From positions 186,001 to 250,000 of the forward strand of contig ML058548.1 of the NCBI GenBank assembly GCA_003013855.2: a stretch of DNA of 64,000 nucleotides, in the 5' to 3' direction. The notes under the pieces were generated by a model. That model saw only the letters and a program-made list of their open reading frames with translations. It had not been told where the DNA came from and did no database searches. This DNA comes from Liriodendron chinense. Lineage: Eukaryota > Streptophyta > Magnoliopsida > Magnoliales > Magnoliaceae. Both the position numbers and the translations under genes were made by a program. This document shows positions 44,210-57,092 of this stretch, piece after piece (the first letter of the stretch is position 1; each line of letters starts with the position of its first letter).

Positions 44210-44460
44210 GCTAAAAATGCATTGTTTCCTATGATATGGTCAACTTGAGATTTGGATCTGCTTCATTTTTTAGCTTCTACTATGAAATGATTTGATGAAA
44301 TGTATGAACGAAGTGGATATAGAATATATGCATCAAGGTGGGTCAGTATCAGCCTCACTGTCTTGACTTTTTTGGATATGGAATATATGTTGCAAGGTGG
44401 GCCCCACAATAAGCCTATCCAAAGCTTAAGTGGACCATACCACGCCGTCCAACTTACAAT
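44210..44460. mobile_element. Truncated MITE pieces, GTGGGCCCCACC family
   Basis: It contains 'attgtttcctatgatatggt', 'gatttggatctgcttcattt', 'catcaaggtgggtc' and 'gcaaggtgggccccacaa', right-hand portions of the family. Confidence 0.55.
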
Positions 44461-44512
44461 GAATTCTGAAGGTCCAACATCTCATTTACATAGGCATTTA
44501 AAATGTTGCATA

Positions 44513-44690
44513 TAGGGGTGGTTAATGAACCAAACTATTCGTGAACGGTTTGAGTTCGGTTCGATTAAAGCTCGTTTGAGTTCGTTTGATTAGTAAACAA
44601 ACTAAGCCCAAACTCAAACTTGAGTTTTGGTTATCAAATTCAAACCAAATACGGTGGTATTCGGTTCGGTTCAGTTCATTTACACCCCTA
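44513..44690. mobile_element. MITE with TAGGGGTG ends
   Basis: It starts TAGGGGTGGTTAATGAAC and ends with the inverse of TAGGGGTGTAAATGAAC. The interior is rich in 'tcgtttgagttcg'. The flanking 8-mers do not match, so the target duplication is unconfirmed. Confidence 0.65.
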
Positions 44691-44699
44691 TATGTCACT

Positions 44700-45640
44700 C
44701 TATGATCATAAGATAAGTTGACACCTAATTTATTTGTGGAATGTTTTTCACTTTTCCAGGAATATACGTGCTTATAAAACTTAATAAATTTTATAAATGT
44801 GAAAAATATATTTCAATTTTGTGGGTTTTGAATGTTTTTTCATAATAATACATCTTTTAAAAGCTATATTCGATGCATTTATTCTGAGACTACTAAAAGT
44901 CATGTAAAGTTAGCCTAAATTGGTAAATGGGAAGAACCCATCTAATTAACTCATGATTAATTGTGAGATTATTAACTAAATTGGACTGAACATTTTATAA
45001 GAAACGTGTGTCTAAAAAGTGATTAAAGAACAATATAAGTAAAGGTACACTTTGTACACTAAAGGTTATGAGAAGCATGCAGAAAGTTAAGTTAGACCTT
45101 TTAAATTCTCCCAAGTATATCAAGAGTGTGGAAGCTATTCTTCTAACAATAATGCGATGCACTCATAGTTAATCAAAGACGGTATAAGTGTACCTCAACA
45201 GACTCTTAAACGGTTTCCAAATGAAAGATACTAATTTTCAAAAGGTACTTCCAAATTGACAATGAATTTTACTCTTATGCTGGGAGTTATCCTCTTACAT
45301 AGAGGTTGATAGTGATAAAACTGAATCTTTTCAAGATACATTGTTATCCCCATATTTAGATGACTAGTTAACCAGTGCAGATGGGTAAATCATTGTCCCA
45401 AAGAGAAATCAAGTTTGAGAACTTGTATATCCGTCGCTTAGTTACAAAATGATATAGAATAATTATGCGCTTAAAAAAAAAGTAGATAGTATGGTGGAGA
45501 AGTATAAAATAATATTAGTTATTAAAAGTTTCACACAGATCAAGACATTGATTATAATGAGATTTTTTATCAGTTGTAAAATTTTCCTCAATGAGCATGA
45601 TTTTCTCCATTGTCGTAAGTTTGGACTTACAAATGTATTT
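44700..45640. other. Intergenic, no gene seen
   Basis: AT-rich sequence, possibly the upstream part of the decayed copia element that follows, but no domain can be read. Confidence 0.4.
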
Positions 45641-46100
45641 AATGGATATAAAGACATGTAATAATTCAAGGATTATATGAATAAAAAAAATCTAAAAAAA
45701 GTGTATGATTTATTAAAAATCTAATTACAGCCGAAGCAATATTCATACCAATAGTATATAAGGTTCCACTTAGCTATTGCAACTTTCAAGTTCATAATAG
45801 TGAAGAAGATCAGTGTATATATGTAAAGTGTTTTCGAAAATATTTTTTAATACTATTTATTTTTATAGAAGATATCTTATTAGCTGGTAATAATATGTGG
45901 TTATGATAATTAAATATTGATTTTTCTTAAACTTTGAGATAATAAATCTTAATGAAGCCAACTTTATTCAACGGGCGAAGATCATCACAAATTGCCCTAA
46001 GAGGTTCTTGATCTTATCTCAAGATATTTATATATATAAAATCTTAGAACAGTTTAAGATGGATAACTCAAAAGCTATTGAAAACTCTAAAGATTAGTTT
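45640..46100 (+). pseudogene. Decayed Ty1/copia reverse transcriptase
   Basis: Broken frames read VYKVPLSYCNFQVHNSEEDQ, CIYVK, then IEDILLAGNNMW where copia RT has its catalytic YVDD box, then RFLILSQDIYIYKILEQFKM. The order and spacing match copia RT. Stops and substitutions throughout show an old copy; no LTRs were recognised nearby. Confidence 0.7.
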
Positions 46101-47540
46101 ATTACATTAGAAAGAAAGTCATGGCTCCACATTAATGTTGGGAAATTGATGATGTCTCCTGTATCTTCACCTTCTGCACAAGGCTTATCATGCAATAGGT
46201 GCAAATATCCCATACTTGATAGTCTCATGCATCTAATTTTTTATCATGGTCTTTTGGTTTTCAGTTGTTATGAGGTAAGATGAACAATTCACATCGTATT
46301 ATTTTCACAAAGTGATTGAGTGAGAAATGTTGGATATGAACTTGAAATGTTGGATATGGACCTATAGAGTCCACTTGTGGGCAGATAGATCCCATATGAT
46401 TTTCCTTGGGAATATCTCCAAGTGGGTATCCTCATTACTCTTAAGATACAAATTCAAGTTAAAATAGAATGGAGATAGAGATAAGGTTAGATGTGATAGG
46501 GATAGGCCTTAACCCTACTGTAACTCTCTCTTCCCGATCCTATTCAGTTCCTACAATATAAGGGTATCCTTGATCCTAAGTACCTTAAGATAGAATCAAG
46601 AGGAAAGAGGAAATACCTGTTTGTCCATAATAGCTCATATTATAAGGTTTAAATACTCAGATAGTATTCAATAGATCCTAAACTATAGGATCAGAGGGCT
46701 AATTAGCTCCTTTTTTCTCCCTTAATAGTTAAGTGGATCATTGGAAAAGGGCCATTCATCTTTGACTTTGTAAAGGTCCTTAAAATTGTGTAGATATCGC
46801 TATATCCTGTTGGCCAACTCATCCGGGCCTTTCACTTGGCAAGCAAATAAAATACATTGGTTCGTTGACCAGAACCATCAATTCTCCAAACTTGGTAACT
46901 CGATGTGGGGGATTTTGAGCTGTGTTGGGGCAACTCACTTGTGAATATGAGTCATCCCAAGTTGGCTCATTGGGTCTTTTCAAAAACCAGCAAAGCAATA
47001 GCCATTGCCAGCACCTTGATTATTCATGCTGTTCCATGTTAAGATAATTGTTTTAATTATTACTAATTTTAATACGGGAATGATCCAATACAGTCGATTC
47101 GGGGCGTCGTTTCCATATGTTCTAGATGGGTGGGCATACTTTGAGGTGTGCGTCCCATCCAACCCGTCCATCATTTGCGTGCTCTCATGTTAGGCCTAGT
47201 GCTAAAAAATGAACCTGATCCATGACTCTGGTGAGTAATGCCATAGGTAACAAATTGAGAACAATGAGGAGGTGGACCTTCCGTAGAAACTTCTATATTT
47301 TTGTGGGCCCCACCACAATATGTATCCCATCTAAGCCATTAATTGTATGCATCCCACCAGGATGAAGCAGATGGACATCAAGTCAAGTGGATCTTTAGGA
47401 TTTTTGAACTATGTTTCTATGCACTAGGATCATGTGGGCCAACAGATCAAAGGTTCGGATCTTTCACGCCTGTGTACTGCATGCAAATATTGATGGTCGA
47501 TAATTAACTTGGATAGTATTCATGCTATTGGATCCTCTCC
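46100..47540. other. Intergenic, no gene seen
   Basis: No supported gene. A dispersed 'gtggg..tcc' repeat piece lies near 47120-47345. Confidence 0.4.
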
Positions 47541-47544
47541 CAAC

Positions 47545-48165
47545 TAGGGCCATCAATCGTCGGGCTTGGGCCTATCAAAAGCAGAGAATTTTAAATTGAC
47601 CTGGCCCATTTCAAAATCAGGCCTAGAACAAATCTACGAGTCGCCCACTAGCAGCCCTTCCCAACCATGAAAACTTCACAAAGCCTGGCCCATTAGCAGC
47701 CCTTACCAACCATTAAAACTTCACAAAGGGATGGAAATGGGCCAGGTTTTAGCTGGTCTCATACAAAAGACGCAATTTCCAAGCCCGACCCAAGATAGCA
47801 TGGACATAGGACAAGGCCCAGACCAAACTCAAACAACGGTTTGGGCCCAGACCAGACCCACTAGACTCGTCGAAGCCCGAAAATTGATGCAATTTCTGTT
47901 TCCTACTTGAATTTGCCTAATTCATCTGTTGTTGATCGAGTGGGCCACACATGCACAAAGAAATATAGATTTTAGAGGAATGAAATCAACAAAATACATT
48001 TCAGATGGATGGTTGCCTAACTTAGGATACCAATAAAGTCAAATGGGGCCCAGTCTTGCTACATGACTTGAGCCCAGGCCTATCAAAAAGTTGATGGGCC
48101 CCAGTGAGGCCCAAGACCATACAAGGCTCAATACAGGCCCATTGCCATCTTAGTGGTCGCTATAC
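47545..48165. mobile_element. Possible hAT-like MITE with GGGCC-rich subterminal repeats
   Basis: The left 'ctagggccatcaatcg' and the right 'ggcccattgccatcttag' are weak inverted repeats. The interior is full of 'gcccagacc' and 'ggcctatcaaaa' units. Ends and target duplication are not certain. Confidence 0.4.
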
Positions 48166-51105
48166 CGGTGGCTTATGTTTTGACACGTGGGTCTGCGGTT
48201 CGGTGACTCAGGCCATTGATTTGTTGTGCCCCACTGTTGATTGCCGTTGCCCCAACTTCTCCTTGCAGTTTTTCCATTTGTTTTCTCCAAATAGTTGTTT
48301 AGCAAGAGATATACATCAACGGCCCACATTCACCTAAATGGATGCCTTCTTAACCGTCTATTTACTGGTCACAGATTGGAAGGCTAAAATTGTTCTTTGG
48401 AGTGTATTTTTGAGCCATGGTCCATCTGCTCTTGTAGTTAACAGATCATCGGTCTAGATTACAAAACCAAGGACCCCACTTGTCAGAATTTAAAACAAGC
48501 TTGTACTGACTGAAAAGCAAGCCTCCAGGCATGCATGGATCATGTGCCTGACTCTGTTACGTACTATTTGTGGGCCACCTTCTTTTTGTCACGTCAGTTA
48601 GCATCAGTGGAAAGAATGGGACCCCACACCACCGTTGGATCCGTCTGCAACTGAAAACAAGTGGGCCCCACTTTTCCACCAATGGGAGCTGTGGGGGACC
48701 AATAATCTTGTTGGCCCCTTTTCCAGATTTTGGAGATAAGGTTTTGCTGAAAGGCTAAAGTGATGCGCGCGAGGATAAAAATGAAGAGGTAGGTCACTGG
48801 ACATGTGCTTACCAGTCAGCCACGTGCAACATCCGGACCGTTCATCAGATGGCATCCTGGCTGAATGCGTCCTGGCCTAAGAATCAGGATGATCAAGTCA
48901 TCAAGTGGGCCACGCATCTTTGAGAGAAGAAATAGATGGGTAGAAAAAAGACCAACGGTCTATACTCAAAGTATAAACCTGAACAGCCTGAATTTTGATC
49001 CTCACCATTGAAAAGGTGGGCTCCACGTGATCAATGCCGCGGATCTGAAACAGTCATGCCAGAAAAATCTGTGGCATTCACCTGCTCGATCTTCCACGCG
49101 CGTATCAGCCACAGGATTTATCAAGCTTTTAAGGAAGTATGGAATAATATATTGGGGGTGGTTGGTTGTAGTCAACATCATCAGGGCCGTTGATTAGACC
49201 CGGCCAGCTCATAAGGGTTTCGAGGATCTTTCATAGAGGCATTGATGCATGTGGGGTCCACCCAATCACATGCAACTGCCAACATTTCACAATGTTGTCC
49301 CTTTTCAAAACGACCCTTGGTAACCTTCCATGGCCCACTAAATTCCCAAAAAAAAAAAAATTTAGTAGAATTCCTAGAATTTTAGGACAAAGACCCACAT
49401 TAGCAAAAACCTTGATACTTCTGTTGACGATGAAAATCCATGAACATGCAGCTCCCTCTGTACACAAATGCATATATGCACATCAATCTAAACCGTCCAA
49501 ATCATGGGCTCAGTGTAGATTCACTAAATCATCAGGCTGAGAGGATAATAATGAGTTCCGATTAATTGATACTTGTTTCTTGAATGTGGACCGTTGAAAT
49601 TCATTTAACTGCCCTTTGATGACTAAGAACCGATATTTTAGAATCATCTGATAATATACCTAATCCACACTGTCCACCATGATTTGGAGGGTCTGGATTG
49701 CTGTATATAAATGCGACGTGTGAATTGGATAGGTGTATGTTTCATGTTTGTGAGTCCTTAACCATTGATTATGATAGAAACCCATGATAGAAAAAGAAAA
49801 AGGGATCCTTATCTAAGGGCTGAAAAGCAATGTACCCTTCATCTTTGGAAAGTACACGTTACAGTACAAGCAAATGTATGGAAAGAATTTCACTTTAGAG
49901 GCTTCAATTCAGAACGTGCAGCTGCAGGGAAGAATGCAGTTAGAGACAATGCTAGCTGGCCCCCTTGATTAGACATCCAACGACTCAGATTGAATGTTGG
50001 AACATACACTCTTAATAACAATCACATGCAGCTAAAGGGACGAATGCAACGTGACTTAGAGAGGGTGTGAGAATAGTAGCTTTCTGTGCACGTGTTCAAG
50101 ATCTGGACCACTCATCAGGTGGGATTGATCACCAAAAAACATGCCCTGGCCAAAAAAATCAGGTTGTTTAACTCATCAGATGCCCACCGTGCATGTGAAT
50201 GAAAATTGGAGTACAGCCCACAGAATGTACAATACAGCCCACTGCATGTGATGGCTAAAATCCGTGATAGGATGTGATTTGATTTGTTTGCTTGACTAAG
50301 GGAATTGAGAATCAAGGCCAAATCCTCTGCAACAACTGTTGTAGATGAGAATTTTGTGCATATAGATGTATATGGGTGGGGCCCACTGTGGTTAGAAGTC
50401 AATGAGCCAGGCCTGGGTCTAGAAATGGAATTTTTTCATAAGCCTACCTTAGTCAGTTCAAAATCTAGGCCTATGACAACCGTTAGTTTTGATTTGTTGA
50501 TGGTCCATTTGTGTACAATCATGTGAATGAGTCGGGCCCGCATTCAGGCTTTTTCTAATTAAAAAGATGGATGTGATGTCTAATAATGAATAACATAAGC
50601 TACCCGGTCTATGAATATGTGTGGCTGCTGGAGTTGATTTATTCGCTCTAATAAAAAATTGAAATAAGAGGCCAAATCATCTACAAATATTGTAGATGAA
50701 AATTTCGTGCAACTAGCTCTATGTAGTACTGACCATGGTTAGGCCTGCTAATGAGCCACGCTGGGCCTAGTGGACACAAATTGTTTATTGAGACTATCTT
50801 AGATAATTCAAAATCTAGATAACCTTAAATCTGGTATTAGTATTTAAGATCATTGTTGATCAAAGGAAGCTTGATTGAAGATCAACGGTCGAATGAAACT
50901 TGATTATCATTGGGCATTGGATCACCAGCAGCACACAGTTTTATCCCTTAAGTTAGTAAAAAAAGAAACATTGCATTCAAATACTTCTTCAGTTATAATT
51001 TATATTAGACTATTGCACACCGTCACATTTAGCTGTGCGTACATATTTACATCCATTTAGCATTCTATCATTGAGGTTAATGCCGTTATTAGTAGGAGAA
51101 GCCTA
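48166..51105. other. Intergenic with dispersed-repeat pieces, no gene seen
   Basis: Copies of the 'ggtgggctccacgtgatcaa'/'accactcatcaggtggg' repeat occur near 48190, 49015, 49250 and 50105. Frames here are short and featureless. Confidence 0.5.
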
Positions 51106-51109
51106 CCCT

Positions 51110-51185
51110 TTTTTTTCTTTTTTTTTTTTGGTTAGTAATGCAACACACCCTCCCTGTTACCTGCGCAACGCGCCCATACAGTTAG
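51110..51185 (-). mobile_element. SINE 3' fragment (GTGGGTGCGTTGCAT family)
   Basis: The minus strand reads 'gggcgcgttgcgc', 'gggtgtgttgcattactaac' and a poly-A, matching the tail of the SINE at 53899-54089. Confidence 0.55.
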
Positions 51186-51189
51186 TTGC

Positions 51190-51950
51190 AAAATCAGGGC
51201 CATGTGGCTACACCAACGTACACAACATGTGCACACACATGCACACACATGCACACACTTACATGTGTCAGCAAGTATATGACATCCAAGCTGTTCATTA
51301 GGTGAGCAAGTCCTCAGGTTGTTGATTATATGATAACACTTGGCATAGACTATTCTCCATAATCCGAACTTAGATATGACAGCCTCCGTAGTTTCATGAT
51401 TTCGGCATCCAGCGCCCATACACCAAGTCTCGAAATGAAATCCCATAAGGAAGATTTTCAGGTTTTATTTTATTTTATTTATTATTATTATTTTTTTAGC
51501 ATAACCATAAGTGTACCAAAAACCAAACATCATCACATATATACACTGTAAAACGATTCGAGTACAAAGATGGAAAGAGAAATACAATGCATAGCTAAAA
51601 CTCCAAATGATCAGGCATGTGCTCCTACCTCACTAAACTACATGCGTAAGCTTACTATGAAGCTTAGAGAATACTGTGTGTGCATGCGCAATGTATATTG
51701 CACCTATACAATTATCACAGTATGTGAAAATGATCGAAGGCTATGCTACCAAGTCTATGAATACCATCAGCCACCGAGGCTATGTAATGCGAAGGCTTAT
51801 CGAGCCAAATGTCATATACTGCTATGCAACAGAAATTGCCAATCCATGATGTTTAATCCACATCACAATATAGTTCCTATATGGAATATCACTGGAATCT
51901 AATACATAAGCACTGGTCCACAACGCTCAACTATGCAAGGGTAGGAGACC
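51190..51950. other. No gene seen; short CA-rich tract
   Basis: A 'gcacacacat' repeat lies at 51230-51258. The 110-codon frame at 51570-51902 shows no family feature. Confidence 0.45.
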
Positions 51951-53364
51951 TTACTACTCGTCTCGCCGGTAGTATACTAATATTCACTTGTTAGTAACGG
52001 ACCCATTTCCAAACTGGCCAGACATACCTCAATCACCCACTACTCTCTAGGCAGGTGAGGCCGAACCCTCCTCCTAATTGACCAAGACATAGTGAAAGAC
52101 GTGGCCTAGCTACTGGTAGTTGGTACTCAGTCCGCTCATAAATCCACTTGGTTTAGACGTTGGATCATCTTACTAGTACCACAGGGTTTTCGACCTTTCA
52201 CCCATGAACATCCATAGTGCCCAATATGTTGTAACAAATTTTTCGGTGTCCATAACTCATCCGCCAACCATATCCATGCTATGTGAATGTGTTCCTGGTG
52301 TCACTAGGGAGTATTGGTTGAACGTGTTAATGTGATCAAAGAGATCCGACCCTACCGCTATCTTCAAATTGTAGAACTATCTCCTTAAATATAGGCGATT
52401 GGAAAGTGATTTCATTATGTAGATCATTTCCAACTTCGCCCACAGGCTATGGTAGTCATCTCATTAATGACATTATATAGGACTTCATTAGCTAAGCACA
52501 ACTGAATTGCGTTAATTGCCCTTTGATCAAGTTCATTTCAATCCTCTTCTTTCATCGATTTAAGACATTTTGCTTTCCTAATAAATACATGCTGTAGTCC
52601 TTAGTGAATTAGGAGGGCTTTCATCTTCACCTTCCATAATTCATAGTTATTTTTACCTGTGAACTTCTCTGTCTCGATTTTCATATTCGATCCCTTCGAT
52701 GCCATGTCTTAGATTTGATCTGATACCCCAACATTAGCTTTGATATCACTTGTTGGGAGTGGAAACAACATCAGAAAGAATCACACAACATAATAGAGAA
52801 ATAAAAATACGAGCATGCATAGAGAACACAACGATATTTCGTGGAAAAAATCCTTTTGGAAAAAACCACGGCATAAAGCGACAAACAATGCATTATAATA
52901 AGAAAGTACAATAGATGGAACAACTTACAGATGGAAAACCTTAGCTTTCCCCCATATCAAAACCCTAGAAAACTTGTAGGCTCTCTCTTTGTTAACCCTA
53001 ATCCTGTATTAACAAGGTCTATATAACCCTCATACAAAATTAGAAATAAAAACTGCACACTTATGCATAAGTTGGGTGAATTGTCAATTGATTGGTCAAT
53101 CAATCGGACTACAATCGATGGTCCTTTGATCGATTGACAACTTCTGTCGATTAAATCGAGGACGTCGAAAAACATCCAGGGAGTTTTCGACTAAATCCGA
53201 ACTTACTTTCGATCGATCGAGACTAGACTTTCGACCAATCAAAAGTTTCCAAAAGAGTCTAGAGAGTTAACTAGCATATTCAAAATTTTCTTCATCGATT
53301 AACCAGACTATTGATCGAATCGAAGAACCCAAATTTTGTACAGATTGAAGGCACTCAATGAACA
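51950..53364 (-). mobile_element. Decayed Ty1/copia element: LTR plus gag remnant
   Basis: The LTR occupies 52751-53364 (614 bp; TGTTCATTG start and ..CCAACA end on the minus strand). An iMet-type primer site follows, read on + as 'gatatca' just left of it. A gag start follows on the minus strand near 52705 (MASKGSNMKIETEKF, then NNYELWKVKMKALL), and later a block AINAIQLCLANEVLYNVINE typical of copia gag (UBN2). Stops and frameshifts are frequent. The left part (51950-52330) is not recognisable and no second LTR was found. Confidence 0.7.
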
Positions 53365-53898
53365 CTCTCTTCATTTGGGATTTATCTAGGTGACAACCCT
53401 CTAGTTTAAAGGTGCAATATTGGTAATCAAGAATTTTTAGTAGTGGGAATTAAGTGGTAACCCTGCACTTATATTCTTTGGTTTTAGTTTTTTTTATAGA
53501 AACTTAATAATATCTTATTGTTGATTCCTAGACTTAATCAACTAATTCAGACTTTTAAAAAAAGTGAATTTCTATCGTGTTTTCAAAACTCAAATAGGCC
53601 TTTCCTCATTGATGTCTTTCAAAAGTTGATTGTGCCATAACAATCCTATGGATGGTGCTATTAGGAAATGAGTAATAATGGTGAATTTGAGACCTAACAA
53701 GAGCCTTGCTTGCTTGATTGACTAGACTATGGAGTGCCTTTAGAACAAGGAAATAATGACCCTGCCATTGTCAAGGAGCTGTTAAAGGTGAGGCTCGTTC
53801 AAGGAAGACAAATGCTGGCCTAATCATATATTAAAGAAGAGACAAATTTCTATGATGAAGATAAGTTGACCTATGAAGATAAATGTGTGCCTCTCGAG
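53365..53898. other. No gene recognised; host sequence of a SINE insertion
   Basis: It may be decayed retroelement coding sequence, but no domain can be named. It continues across the SINE into 54107. Confidence 0.35.
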
Positions 53899-54089
53899 TG
53901 TCTCGCCTGCTAGCCCAGTTGGAAGACGCCTAGGTGTTTCAACAACAGGTCTCAGCTTTAAGTGCTAAGGAGATACACTAACCCCACCGGTGGGTGGGTG
54001 CATTGTGTGACTAACCGTGTGGGTGCGTTGCATAGCTAACAGGGTGGGTGCGTTACATGACTAACAAAAAACTGAAAAGAAAAGAAAAG
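53899..54089 (+). mobile_element. SINE with 17-bp target duplication
   Basis: It is flanked by AATGTGTGCCTCTCGAG (53882-53898) and AATGTGTGCCTCTTGAG (54090-54106). The tRNA-like head has a box A, TAGCCCAGTTGG, at 53912; box B is poor. The 3' half consists of repeated 'gtgggtgcgttgcat' + 'agctaac' units, ending in 'aaaaaactgaaaagaaaag'. The 191-bp size and A-rich tail fit an RNA-polymerase-III retroposon. Confidence 0.85.
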
Positions 54090-54172
54090 AATGTGTGCCT
54101 CTTGAGGACAATGAAGAAGGGTTGACTAATGCAAATGAAGGATTAGCTCTTGCTGAATCCACCATCGAATTA

Positions 54173-54285
54173 CTCTTTTTTTTTACACACCACCCACACC
54201 GCACACACTCACATACATGCACTTAATCCTTAGTCTTAGTGTTAAAACAGAGTCTATCTACCACTGAGCCATGGAGTCAGCCCCA
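54173..54285 (-). mobile_element. Short SINE-like element, second family
   Basis: The minus strand starts near 'ggggctgactccatggctca' and has a box A-like TGGCTCAGTGGTAGA. It ends with a 'gtgtgggtggtgtg' tail and poly-A. The flanks CCACCATCGAATTA (54159-54172) and CCACCATTGAGTTA (54286-54299) are a diverged 14-bp target duplication. It inserted only 66 bp from the first SINE's right duplication. Confidence 0.7.
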
Positions 54286-54299
54286 CCACCATTGAGTTA

Positions 54300-55240
54300 T
54301 TTGATGTATCTACGGATGGATTAACTGATGAATTAATGGATTAACTAATGAATTAATGGTTGAAGTAGTTGATGAATGGTTAAAAAGAAAGGATTGATGG
54401 ATTGATAGTTATGGATAACATGACAGTCAAAGATAGACACTCTTATAGTCAATATTGCATCGGTATCTAGGAAGAACCCTTATACCTTCTCAATAACATA
54501 TAGAGTGCATAGATCAAAGGTCAAGAATGAAGATGATAAAAATGTCATTAATGGATATTGTTGGGTGATGAGTTAAGCTACAATAAAATCTCAGGCAATC
54601 CACAACCGCAAATACATTATTATGAAAGAGGTGGATGTACTAAATGTAAAGAAAGGTAAGGAAATATTCCAATCCAACGTATAGGCTTTTACCATCAGTT
54701 GCTATTAGAGCTAAAGAAGACGTACAATTAATTAGACGGATTATCGCAATGGGCTATAACCATTCTAAACTCAAGGATGAGTTTAATTTATCAAGTAGAG
54801 GTGTCTGATGTAAGACAAAGTCAAGGACTATCTTATGAACATGACTTAAGATTGAAAGAAATTATGATAGAGAATTCAATCCAGGCTAGCATGCGTTATA
54901 AGCTTCCTGTGATCATAACTTTGCGACTGGTTATGAACTTGCATATATGATGTATTGTTAGAAAGTTCTTGACGAGCTCTACATTCTAATTAATATGTCA
55001 AAGGCTATTAGTTCTTGAATGGTTTCACAAAATTAAATAATTTAATGTGTTAGTTTTGGATTTAAAGTTAAAATTTACTATATCTAGTAAGTTATGAATT
55101 TCATAAATTATTTTTTTTTATACTTTTTAGAGTGTTTTAAAATTTTCAAAATTTCAATTATGCTTGAAATCTTTATTTGAATCGTATGAAAGAGTTAAGT
55201 TAGAAGATGGCAAGCAATCTCTTCCACCGTGCACCTGCTA
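54300..55240. other. No gene recognised
   Basis: AT-rich. Contains 'attaatggattaactaatga' style short repeats near 54315-54370. Possibly old retroelement DNA. Confidence 0.4.
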
Positions 55241-55245
55241 CGCCT

Positions 55246-56809
55246 TGTTGGAGGAGCCTTCAAACTGTACATGTCTTAGGTGCTCAGACCAGTTGGCCGA
55301 CTGGTCTGCCTTTTAGCCCAGATGCACAACAAGGTTGCTGGACAAATTTCAGGCATTCCAGACTAGTCGGTAAGTGAGGCTGGACGTGAAGAATTGATAT
55401 TTTTTTTTCCTCTAGACTGTTTTTGTAGTAGCTCCGACCGGTTGGCTGTGTACACGTTTTCTTACACTGAATTTGCGTAAGTAGTTTTTATTTTAATTTA
55501 TTGCCTATATAAACGGGTTGTAACCGAGATTAGGAGTAATCCTAAGGTGTCCAAGGTTTCTTAAGCGTATTAGAAAGATGGGAGAGTGTTTTGAGAGAGA
55601 GAGAGAGAGAGAGCTTGGGTTTTCTCTGAGTTTTCCTTGCTTGTGGGCTGTCAATCTCTATAATCTTCTGAATCATAATGGATCGCTTTGTGCCGTGGTT
55701 TTTTACCCGTTGAGGGGTTTTTCCACGTAAAATCAGATTGTCTCTTGTGGTTGAATGCTTGTGTGATTAGTTGGATTGTTTTGCTCGTTAGATTTAAATA
55801 TTATGTTGTGGTGTTGTTCGACTTTTGATTCCCTGCCGGTGTTTTATTCCCAACAAGTGGTATCAAAGCTAAAGTTGGGGTGGAGTATAATTCGGATCTG
55901 AGACGAAAACATGGGATCAAGCACAAGGTTCGAAGTAGAGAAGTTCTCCGACAAAAATAACTTCAAACTATGAAAGGTGAAGATTGAATCCATCATAGTT
56001 CAGCAAGGGCTTGACGAAGCTCTTGGAAAGTGACCTGAGGCTATGAAAGATGATGAATGGACGAAGCGCGACAAGAAGGTCAAAACCTCGATCCTGTTGT
56101 GCCTTACAGATGATGTCCTCTATAATGTCATGAAAGAAAAACTGCGACTGATACGATGACGAAGTTAGAGAAGGTCTATGCCAAGAAATCTCTAGAGAAT
56201 CGGATGTATCTGTTGATGCAGTTGTTTACCTTGAGGATGATGGAGGGGGCAGATGTGGAGGACCACTTAAGCATGTTTAATCGGCTAGTTTGCAAGTTGG
56301 TGAAGATAGATGAGCCGATGAAGGATGAATATCAAGCACGCATCTTGATGAATTCTCTTCCAGATTCATATGAGTCATTCAGAGACTCTTTGTGCGTAGG
56401 GAGGGAGACTATCAACGTTGAGACCGTTATCTCAGCCCTCCGGTCGAAGGCAATGAGAAAGAAAAGTGGTGACATGAGTTCTCGTTCTTCCTCAGGGGCA
56501 TTGATTATGAAGGAAAGAAATTCTGAGCATGGTGAGTGATATTCTAAATCAGGATATAAAGTCAAGGGCAAAGGGAAAGCCAATGTGCGATGTTAGAATT
56601 GTGGTAAGGAAGGCCACATGAGAGGGCTGTTTTTGTACTGGCTCTGACCGGTCGGGCGATCGGTTGGCTGTGTACGCGTTTTCTTACGCAGATATGCGAA
56701 TTTACGTAAGTAGTTTCTAATTTTGGTTTGTTGCCTATATAAACAGGTTGCAAGCAAGATTAGGAGTAATCCTAAGGTGTCTAAGGTTTCCTAAGTGTAT
56801 TAGGAAGAT

Positions 56810-56864
<55 letters not shown>

Positions 56865-57092
56865 GGGTTTTCTTTGCTTGTAGGCTGTCAATCTCTGTAA
56901 TCTTCTGAATCATAGTAGATTGCTTTTGTGGCGTGGTTTTTTTACTTGTTGAGGGGGTTTTCCACGTAAAATTATATTGTCTATTGTGGTTGAATGCTTG
57001 TGTGATTGGTTGCATTATGCTCATTAGATTTGAATATTCTACTATGGTGTTGTTCGACTTTTGCTTCCACTGCCAGCATTTTATTCCCAACA
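55246..57092 (+). mobile_element. Internally deleted Ty1/copia element (gag-only)
   Basis: The 5' LTR is 55246-55855 (610 bp; TGTTGGAGGAGCC start, CCCAACA end). The primer site TGGTATCAAAGC is at 55858. The interior breaks off at about 56625 inside the gag zinc knuckle and joins directly to the middle of the 3' LTR (about 56626-57092). Flanks CGCCT (55241-55245) and CGCCA (57093-57097) are a probable target duplication with one mismatch. A (GA)n run of about 48 bp (56813-56860) sits in the 3' LTR and a shorter one in the 5' LTR. The LTRs match the minus-strand element at 60596-63147. Confidence 0.85.
55911..56625 (+). pseudogene. Copia gag (UBN2-type), truncated and interrupted
   Basis: ATG 55911 opens MGSSTRFEVEKFSDKNNF with a stop soon after. 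The longest clean stretch (56156-56539) reads TKLEKVYAKKSLENRMYLLM, MEGADVEDHLSMFNRLVCKL, ARILMNSLPDSYESF, the gag_pre-integrase-less UBN2 pattern. The zinc knuckle (C.NCGKEGH) carries an internal stop and is cut off before its last Cys by the deletion. Confidence 0.82.

Noticed and set aside
52957..53175. Frame with repeated 'atcgatcga' DNA, considered as a regulatory array
   Set aside because: It lies inside the copia LTR at 52751-53364, where such repeats are part of the LTR.
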